Source: Serratia fonticola | Lineage (GTDB): Bacteria; Pseudomonadota; Gammaproteobacteria; Enterobacterales; Enterobacteriaceae | Direction: 5' to 3' | DNA: 64,000 nt | Assembly: GCF_006715025.1 (NCBI RefSeq) | Contig: NZ_VFMK01000001.1 | Coordinates: forward strand, 3,596,001 to 3,660,000 | In this document: positions 18,064 through 25,400 of the stretch, in pieces | How the letters are laid out: each line of letters starts with the position of its first letter | Numbering within the stretch: position 1 is the first letter of the stretch | Notes under the pieces: model-generated | Databases searched by the model: none | Told to the model about the DNA's origin: nothing | Seen by the model: only the letters and a program-made list of their open reading frames with translations | Program-made: the position numbers and the translations under genes

Positions 18064-18255
18064 CTACTGTTTTACACCGATTGAATTCACTATAATACTG
18101 GCGCTCTCTTTCAGCCCATCCAACAGGGTTCCCTCTGCCTGGTAAGACTTATCTAAGAGAGCATCAGCCGCATCCAGAATTGAGCCTAAGGCATCTGCTC
18201 CGCCTGACACCAGATTCAACTCTTCTTCGTTGAGCTCATGCATGTTTACGTTCAT
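18064..18255 (-). CDS. Double-glycine leader peptide, microcin-like
   Basis: This is a small peptide of 63 residues. I chose the ATG at 18255 because an AGGTG ribosome-binding site lies 6 bp upstream; a GTG at 18264 would sit on that site. The first 19 residues (MNVNMHELNEEELNLVSGG) match the double-glycine leaders of class II bacteriocins and microcins (hydrophobic and acidic pattern ending GG). The predicted mature part is 44 residues, begins ADALGSILDAADALL and lacks Cys. It lies downstream of the RTX/HlyB/HlyD genes on the same strand. The exporter there seems to lack a leader peptidase Cys. No immunity gene is obvious. Function is inferred from the leader alone. Confidence 0.7.
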   Translation of the reverse strand: MNVNMHELNEEELNLVSGGADALGSILDAADALLDKSYQAEGTLLDGLKESASIIVNSIGVKQ

Positions 18256-18264
18256 TTTGTTCAC

Positions 18265-18827
18265 CTCATGCTATCGCATTAAATAACAAGATTGAGATCA
18301 TGACATAATGTTTTGAAATATTGCTCCGTAAACAAAGATTTAACCCGGCGTCTTTTACCTGGGTTAGGTTGCTCTCCATGCTGCCTAATAACCATAGCAA
18401 GAAGATTGCGTCTTGCACAAAAAAAAAGGCATGACAGCGATGTTGTTGCATAACCGTTTAATATGTCATGAACGGACACTGCTTTGCGGTTTTTTGTCAG
18501 TAGTTAAAAACAGGAAAATCAACACAGGACTACACTGGATAAAGAACGTCTGACACTGGGGATGATTACCATCGACCAGCAGGAAAAGCGATTTTAGGCG
18601 CAATAAACAAGGGTGTGGATCGCAACCGGCCGTGATACACGATAGTGGAGCGAGGGCAGGCAACTGGCAGCTGACGTGAGTGGTCAGGGGCCGCGCACCT
18701 ATGGCATATCGGCGGCCCCCCAAGAAAGGCTGATAAAAAATCAGCAAGATTATATCCTACGCTCTCCATCACCTAGGCTTTTGTCAAACGCCTACAGTGC
18801 ATGAGTTGTATTAATGCCGCTTTCACA
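18265..18827. other. 563-bp gap between peptide and hlyD-like genes
   Basis: No supported gene was found. Open frames of 60-93 codons on the - strand overlap each other and have no recognisable composition or ribosome-binding site. A short inverted repeat (GCTGAT/ATCAGC, 18729-18745, five-A loop) lies near the end of the hlyD-like gene. The 200 bp before the peptide gene are AT-rich and could hold its own promoter. Confidence 0.4.
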
Positions 18828-20249
18828 TTAACGCTCTCTCAATCCTTCGGTTGAATACTGTTTTAATGGGCTCAGGAAATAATCAATCACCCGGCGTTTA
18901 CCGGTTTTAATTTCCACACTGACGGCCATACCGGACGTCAAATGGATCTTTTTCCCATCAATCATTAAGTATGTTTCGGCCAAACGAATTCTGGCTGGGA
19001 AAATTAACCCTTTCTTTTCATCCTGTATGGCATCATGAGAAACGTTTTCCACGATCCCTTTAATATGCCCATAGCGGGTATAAGGGAAAGACTCAATCTT
19101 CACGACAGCTTCCTGCCCAACTTCAACAAATCCAATATCCCTGTTTTCAACCATCGCCTCCACTTCAACAATATCATCATCAGGCACAATGGCTAATAAG
19201 GGCTGCGCTTCGGTCACGATCCCTCTCACCGTATGCACGGCAAGTTGCTGAACCATGCCGCTGACAGGCGCCGTCAGACTTAAAATATCTTGCCGCTGTT
19301 TATTTTTGCGTGTTTCATGCTCATACTGAATCGCATTGTCCTGAGCCTGCTTTTGTTTTTCCAATGCATCACTGCGAAATTGTGCGGTAATACTGTCCAA
19401 CTCCTGCTGCAATGCCTTTAGCGCAGCCTGATACTCAACAAGTCGGCTGCGTTGAATGCTAAGATTGCTTTTATGCTCGATATACTCCTGCTCTTTTTGC
19501 AACCATTCATGCCTGGACATAAAGTTCTCATTATAGAGCCGCTTATAGTCGGCAGCTTTGGACGCTATAATTTCAGAAATGCCCATCAGTTTATTAATTT
19601 CTTGCTGGATGGTGTTTATTTCCGCCTCTTTTTGGGCAATTGACTTTTCTTTCGTGCCGACCTGGGCAGCAAAGGCATGATATTGTCCCTGCAGAATGAT
19701 CTCTTCCGCATAGTGCTGCGCCGGTGTTTCACCATCAACCGCTGCCAATGCTGGCACCTTGCCAGTCTCCACCGCCGTCAACAGTGCACTATAACGCGCA
19801 TACGCCTGTTGCGAGGCTATCAAGGATTCTCTGGCTTTTTGAAATTCAGCTTTCGCCGTGGTGGCGTCTAATTTAATCAGTAATTGGCCCACATCAACAT
19901 GTTGCCCATCCTTTACGTGAATAGACTCGATCACCGACGGCTCAAGCGCTTGAATAATCTTGGTTCGCCCACCCGTCAGGGTTTTCCCCCCGGAGACAGC
20001 CACAATGTCCATATGCCCCAAAATCGCCCACAACAGAGCCAAAGTACAAAGTAGAATAATGGCTCGGGCTCCCCACTGCGGGAGGGGAGAAAGGGGGGTA
20101 TCCACCAATTCCAAGTGTGCCGGCAAAAAGGCTAACTCATCAGCCGTACGCGTAGGAGGATCGAGCCTATCCCGAATATGCCAAACCTGACGAAAGGCAT
20201 CGCGATAGCGTTGGTAGAAACTGCGTAACGCACTGATTTTATGCTTCAT
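18828..20249 (-). CDS. HlyD-family type I secretion adaptor
   Basis: This is the periplasmic membrane-fusion protein of a type I secretion system, linking the ABC exporter to TolC. It has 473 residues. A cytoplasmic N-terminus of about 58 residues is followed by one membrane helix (about 62-80, ARAIILLCTLALLWAILG). A lipoyl-like half (VIESIHVKDGQHVDVGQLL), a long coiled-coil region (about 140-310) and the second lipoyl/beta-barrel part (TAPVSGMVQQLAVHT) come next. The start is 5 bp after the ABC exporter stop, so the two are co-transcribed. No tolC-like gene is in the window. Confidence 0.93.
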   Translation of the reverse strand: MKHKISALRSFYQRYRDAFRQVWHIRDRLDPPTRTADELAFLPAHLELVDTPLSPLPQWGARAIILLCTLALLWAILGHMDIVAVSGGKTLTGGRTKIIQALEPSVIESIHVKDGQHVDVGQLLIKLDATTAKAEFQKARESLIASQQAYARYSALLTAVETGKVPALAAVDGETPAQHYAEEIILQGQYHAFAAQVGTKEKSIAQKEAEINTIQQEINKLMGISEIIASKAADYKRLYNENFMSRHEWLQKEQEYIEHKSNLSIQRSRLVEYQAALKALQQELDSITAQFRSDALEKQKQAQDNAIQYEHETRKNKQRQDILSLTAPVSGMVQQLAVHTVRGIVTEAQPLLAIVPDDDIVEVEAMVENRDIGFVEVGQEAVVKIESFPYTRYGHIKGIVENVSHDAIQDEKKGLIFPARIRLAETYLMIDGKKIHLTSGMAVSVEIKTGKRRVIDYFLSPLKQYSTEGLRER

Positions 20250-20254
20250 TTGCG

Positions 20255-22390
20255 TTACCCCTGCTGCAAGCTGTGTAAATGGGCATAATAGCCACCGGGT
20301 TTAGCTATCAGCTCATCGTGGTGGCCGACTTCAACCACCTGCCCTTTATCCATGGCAATAATGCGATTGGCCCCCTTCACCGTAGATAAGCGGTGGGCAA
20401 TAATTAACACCGTCCTTCCCTGACAGATGGTTCGCATATTTTTCATGATTGCCCGTTCAGACTCGTAATCCAGGGCGCTGGTTGCCTCATCAAAAATCAA
20501 AATTCGCGGATTTGTGACCAAGGCTCTGGCGATAGCTATACGCTGCCGCTGCCCTCCTGACAGGTTTGAACCCTGTTCCCCCACCATGTTGTCATAACCT
20601 TCTGCCAGCTCCATGATAAAATCATGTGCCCCCGCCAGTTTCGCCGCCTGAATCACTTTTTCCAAGCTCATGCCGGGATCGGTCAATGCAATGTTATCCC
20701 TGATAGAGGCGTTAAATAATAAATTCTCCTGTAGAACTACCCCTATTTGGCGACGTAGCCAGGCAGGATCCGCCAATGATAAATCATTGCCATCGACTAA
20801 AACCCGACCACTCTCTGGAACATAGAGGCGCTGTAACAGTTTAGTTAAGGTGCTTTTCCCCGAACCTGAACGCCCGACAATACCAATAATTTCCCCAGCC
20901 CGAATGGTCAAGGTCAGGTGCTTCAATATTTCAGGCCCATCAGGCCGGTAGCGAAAAACAATATCCTCAAACGCAATATTGCCCTGAATAGGTGGCAACG
21001 CTGCACGGCTGGCGGGGTTTTCCGTCTTACTGTTAAGTACATCACCCAACCGTTCGACTGAGATACCCACCTGCTGAAAATCCTGCCAAAGCTGGGCTAA
21101 CCGAATGACCGGCGCGGCAACCTGCCCGGCTAACATGTTAAAGGCGATAAGTTGGCCCACAGACAAGTCGCCCGCAATCACCAAGTGGGCTCCCAACCAC
21201 AACGTGGAAACCGTGACTAATTTTTGAATGAGCTGTACCCCATGCTGGCCAATATTGGCCAAGCGGCTCACTTTAAAGCCGGCATGGACGTAAGCCGATA
21301 GCTGATTATCCCATTTGCGCGTCATATGGGGCTCAACGGCCATCGCTTTAATCGTCCCCATGCCTCCGACCGATTCAACCAGGAAGGATTGGTTATCAGC
21401 CCCACGGGCAAACTTTTCATTCAGCCTACGGCGGAGAACGGGGGTAATGCAGGCAGACCAGATGGCATAGCACGGTAGAGAAACCACCACAATCAACGTG
21501 AGCCAACCGCTATAAAACAGCATGACGATGATAAACACAAAAGAGAATAACAGGTCCAGAATAGAGGTTAAGGCTTGCCCGGTCAGAAAATTACGGATAT
21601 TTTCCAATTCACGAATACGGGCAACCGTGTCACCGACTCTTCTGGCCTCAAAGTAAGCTATTGGTAACCGCAACAAATGTCGGAACAGTTTAGCGCCCAG
21701 CTCCACATCAATACGGCTGGTCGTGTGGGAAAATATATAATTTCGCAGCAAAGATAGCCCAACATCGAATACCGATACGATCAATAAACCAACCGCGATG
21801 ACATCTAACGTGGTAAAACTCCGATGCACTAACACCTTATCCATTACCACTTGGAAGAACAAAGGGGTAATTAGCGCAAGAATTTGCAATACAAATGAGA
21901 TGGCCAATACTTCAAGCAGTATTTTGCGATATTTTATGACTGCTGGAATAAACCAGGTGAAATCAAATTTCGTTAACGCTTGTGCCGCAGAGGCTCGTGA
22001 TGAAACAACGAGCAAACGCCCATGATAGCGTTGGCTAAAGTCTGGCATACTCAAGGCTACCGGGCGGCCCAGCACAAGATCGTGAATAAGCACCTTATCC
22101 GCGTCAACTTTAGCTAAAATAAAATGTGCTCCGTTATCAGACAAAACCAATGCGGGCAAGGTAACCATGTTAATACGTTCGAGCGGCTGCTTAATGACTT
22201 TCGCTTTTAAATCCAAAGTCTTCGCTGAAAGCAGCAAGGTCGTTTCATCAAAGGCTTCAGAGCCCTTACCAAACTGGTGTTTTAACTGGTCAACATCAGC
22301 AGGAATACCGTGAAACTCAGCGAGTAAAGCCAAGCCTAATAAACCGGCGTCTGGCACCGGCTTTTCGGGAATGTCAGCAATACCTTCCAT
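20255..22390 (-). CDS. HlyB-like RTX ABC exporter
   Basis: This is the type I secretion ABC transporter, 711 residues. Residues 1-135 form a C39-like domain. Where C39 peptidases have the catalytic Cys, this protein reads AGLLGLALLAEFHG, so proteolysis is not expected, although the later His (GAHFILAKV) and Asp (IHDL) are kept. This matches HlyB-type exporters, where the domain only binds substrate. About six membrane helices cover 150-440. The ATPase has Walker A GRSGSGKST, signature LSGGQRQRIAIARAL and Walker B ILIFDEATSALD. It lies 94 bp after the RTX gene, separated by a hairpin. Confidence 0.94.
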   Translation of the reverse strand: MEGIADIPEKPVPDAGLLGLALLAEFHGIPADVDQLKHQFGKGSEAFDETTLLLSAKTLDLKAKVIKQPLERINMVTLPALVLSDNGAHFILAKVDADKVLIHDLVLGRPVALSMPDFSQRYHGRLLVVSSRASAAQALTKFDFTWFIPAVIKYRKILLEVLAISFVLQILALITPLFFQVVMDKVLVHRSFTTLDVIAVGLLIVSVFDVGLSLLRNYIFSHTTSRIDVELGAKLFRHLLRLPIAYFEARRVGDTVARIRELENIRNFLTGQALTSILDLLFSFVFIIVMLFYSGWLTLIVVVSLPCYAIWSACITPVLRRRLNEKFARGADNQSFLVESVGGMGTIKAMAVEPHMTRKWDNQLSAYVHAGFKVSRLANIGQHGVQLIQKLVTVSTLWLGAHLVIAGDLSVGQLIAFNMLAGQVAAPVIRLAQLWQDFQQVGISVERLGDVLNSKTENPASRAALPPIQGNIAFEDIVFRYRPDGPEILKHLTLTIRAGEIIGIVGRSGSGKSTLTKLLQRLYVPESGRVLVDGNDLSLADPAWLRRQIGVVLQENLLFNASIRDNIALTDPGMSLEKVIQAAKLAGAHDFIMELAEGYDNMVGEQGSNLSGGQRQRIAIARALVTNPRILIFDEATSALDYESERAIMKNMRTICQGRTVLIIAHRLSTVKGANRIIAMDKGQVVEVGHHDELIAKPGGYYAHLHSLQQG

Positions 22391-22436
22391 AAAATGTTAC
22401 ATCGTCCCTAAATAAAAACGTCCGTCGTTATAATAA

Positions 22437-22466
22437 GGCAGCGTAAAGAAGACGCTTTACGCTGCC
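22437..22466 (-). terminator. Hairpin between RTX gene and exporter
   Basis: A perfect 12-bp stem (GGCAGCGTAAAG with CTTTACGCTGCC) with a 6-nt loop lies 18 bp after the RTX stop. On the transcribed - strand it is followed by TTATTATAA, a weak T-rich stretch. This could be a partial terminator that keeps exporter expression below that of the secreted protein, as between hlyA and hlyB. Strength is not known from sequence. Confidence 0.6.
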
Positions 22467-22484
22467 TGAGGCTCTTTTAACCTT

Positions 22485-25400
22485 TTATGCTACGTTAGCG
22501 GCATAAATAAGGTTGTTCTGCGTTTGAGCGTTATTGTCCGGTAGTAAAGAAGAACTCCCGGTCTCTGGAGCAAAGGTCGCCATAGCCGCAATCAAACTAT
22601 TGGCCTGCCCCACTATTGCGGTTGATTCAGGTGGCGTTACGGCACTCATGCGCGAAGACACAATCGTCGACTCTCTGGGGTTCCCCGTGGTATCAGCGAT
22701 GAACTCATTGGTCGTGCGAATGTCGTCCCAGAACTTACCATTGGCAAACTCAAAACGGTTCACCGTCTGGTAGTTGGCGTGGGCAAAGTAATGGTTCAGG
22801 GTCATCTGATCCCCCTGGTCTCCCACCACCACCACCAGATGATTCCCTTCCCGACGGTAGCTGATCATCCCCGGCGTCACGTCCTTGCCAAAGATAATCC
22901 GGTCTTTGCCGCCGTTGTTGTTAATCACATCCTGGCCGTCACCCAGGTTGAACAGGAAGGTGTCATCGCTGTTCCCTACCGTGGCATTCAGCACATCGTT
23001 GCCGGTGCCGCCGTTAAAAGTGCCCCGGCCGGTGATGGTATCATTGCCGGCCCCACCGTCCAGATAGTTGTTACCGGCATTATCGGTGATGGTGTCATCC
23101 CCGGCACCGGCGTAAATATTATCGTTCCAGCCGGTCCCCACGATAGTGTCCTTGCCGTCGGTATAGTACTGGGTAAATGTCCGCTGGCGGATATCCTCCC
23201 AGACCGTGCCGTCGGCAAACTCGAAGCGGTTCACCGTCTGGTAGTTGGCGTGGGCAAAGTAATGGTTCAGGGTCATCTGATCCCCCTGGTCTCCCACCAC
23301 CACCACCAGATGATTCCCTTCCCGGCGGTAGCTGATCATCTCCGGCGTCACGTCCTTGCCAAAGATAATCCGGTCTTTGCCGCCGTTGTTGTTAATCACG
23401 TCCTGGCCGTCACCCAGGTTGAACAGGAAGGTGTCATCGCTGTTCCCTACCGTGGCATTCAGCACATCGTTACCGGTGCCGCCGTTAAAGGTGCCCCGGC
23501 CGGTGATGGTATCATTGCCGGCCCCACCGTCCAGATAGTTGTTACCGGCATTATCGGTGATGGTGTCATCCCCGGCACCGGCGTAAATATTATCGTTCCA
23601 GCCGGTCCCCACGATGGTGTCCTTGCCGTCGGTATAGTACTGGGTAAATGTCCGCTGGCGGATATCCTCCCAGACCGTGCCGTCGGCAAACTCGAAGCGG
23701 TTCACCGTCTGGTAGTTGGCGTGGGCAAAGTAATGGTTCAGGGTCATCTGGTCACCCTGGTCTCCCACCACCACCACCAGATGATTCCCTTCCCGACGGT
23801 AGCTGATCATCCCCGGCGTCACGTCCTTGCCAAAGATAATCCGGTCTTTGCCGCCGTTGTTGTTAATCACATCCTGGCCGTCACCCAGGTTGAACAGGAA
23901 GGTGTCATCGCTGTTCCCTACCGTGGCATTCAGCACGTCGTTGCCGGTGCCGCCGTTAAAAGTGCCCCGGCCGGTGATGGTGTCATTGCCGGCCCCACCG
24001 TCCAGATAGTTGTTACCGGCATTATCGGTGATGGTATCATCCCCGGCACCGGCGTAAATATTATCGTTCCAGCCGGTCCCCACGATAGTGTCCTTGCCGT
24101 CGGTATAGTACTGGGTAAATGTCCGCTGGCGGATATCCTCCCAGACCGTGCCGTCGGCAAACTCGAAGCGGTTCACCGTCTGGTAGTTGGCGTGGGCAAA
24201 GTAATGGTTCAGGGTCATCTGATCCCCCTGGTCTCCCACCACCACCACCAGATGATTCCCTTCCCGGCGGTAGCTGATCATCTCCGGCGTCACGTCCTTG
24301 CCAAAGATAATCCGGTCTTTGCCGCCGTTGTTGTTAATCACATCCTGGCCGTCACCCAGGTTGAACAGGAAGGTGTCATCGCTGTTCACCACCGTGGCAT
24401 ACAGCACGTCGTTGCCGGTACCGCCGTTAAAGGTGCCCCGGCCGGTGATGGTGTCATTGCCGGCCCCGCCGTCCAGGTAGTTGTTACCGGCATTATCGGT
24501 GATGGTGTCATCCCCGGCACCGGCGTAAATATTATCGTTCCAGCCGGTCCCCACGATAGTGTCCTTACCGTCGGTATAGTACTGGGTAAATGTCCGCTGG
24601 CGGATATCCTCCCAGACCGTGCCGTCGGCAAACTCGAAGCGGTTCACCGTCTGGTAGTTGGCGTGGGCAAAGTAATGGTTCAGGGTCATCTGATCCCCCT
24701 GGTCTCCCACCACCACCACCAGATGATTCCCTTCCCGGCGGTAGCTGATCATCTCCGGCGTCACGTCCTTGCCAAAGATAATCCGGTCTTTGCCGCCGTT
24801 GTTGTTAATCACATCCTGGCCGTCACCCAGGTTGAACAGGAAGGTGTCATCGCTGTTCACCACCGTGGCATTCAGCACATCGTTACCGGTGCCGCCGTTA
24901 AAGGTGCCCCGGCCGGTGATGGTGTCATTGCCGGCCCCGCCGTCCAGGTAGTTGTTACCGGCATTATCGGTGATGGTGTCATCCCCGGCACCGGCGTAAA
25001 TATTATCATCCCAGCCGGTGCCCACGATGGTGTCCTTACCGTCGGTATAGTACTGGGTAAATGTCCGCTGGCGGATATCCTCCCAGACCGTGCCGTCGGC
25101 AAACTCGAAGCGGTTCGCCGTCTGGTAGTTGGCGTGGGCAAAGTAATGGTTCAGGGTCATCTGATCCCCCTGGTCTCCCACCACCACCACCAGATGATTC
25201 CCTTCCCGGCGATAGCTGATCATCTCCGGCGTCACGTCCTTGCCAAAGATAATCCGGTCTTTACCGCCGTTGTTGTTAATCACGTCCTGGCCGTCACCCA
25301 GGTTGAACAGGAAGGTGTCATCGCTGTTCACCACCGTGGCATTCAGCACATCGTTACCGGTGCCGCCGTTAAAGGTGCCCCGGCCGGTGATGGTGTCATT

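Noticed and set aside
18266..18772. Small - strand ORFs between peptide and hlyD-like genes
   Set aside because: They overlap each other, lack ribosome-binding sites and have unlikely amino-acid composition.
20255..22390. C39 peptidase activity in the ABC exporter
   Set aside because: The catalytic Cys position is not Cys, so it is a C39-like binding domain rather than a leader peptidase.
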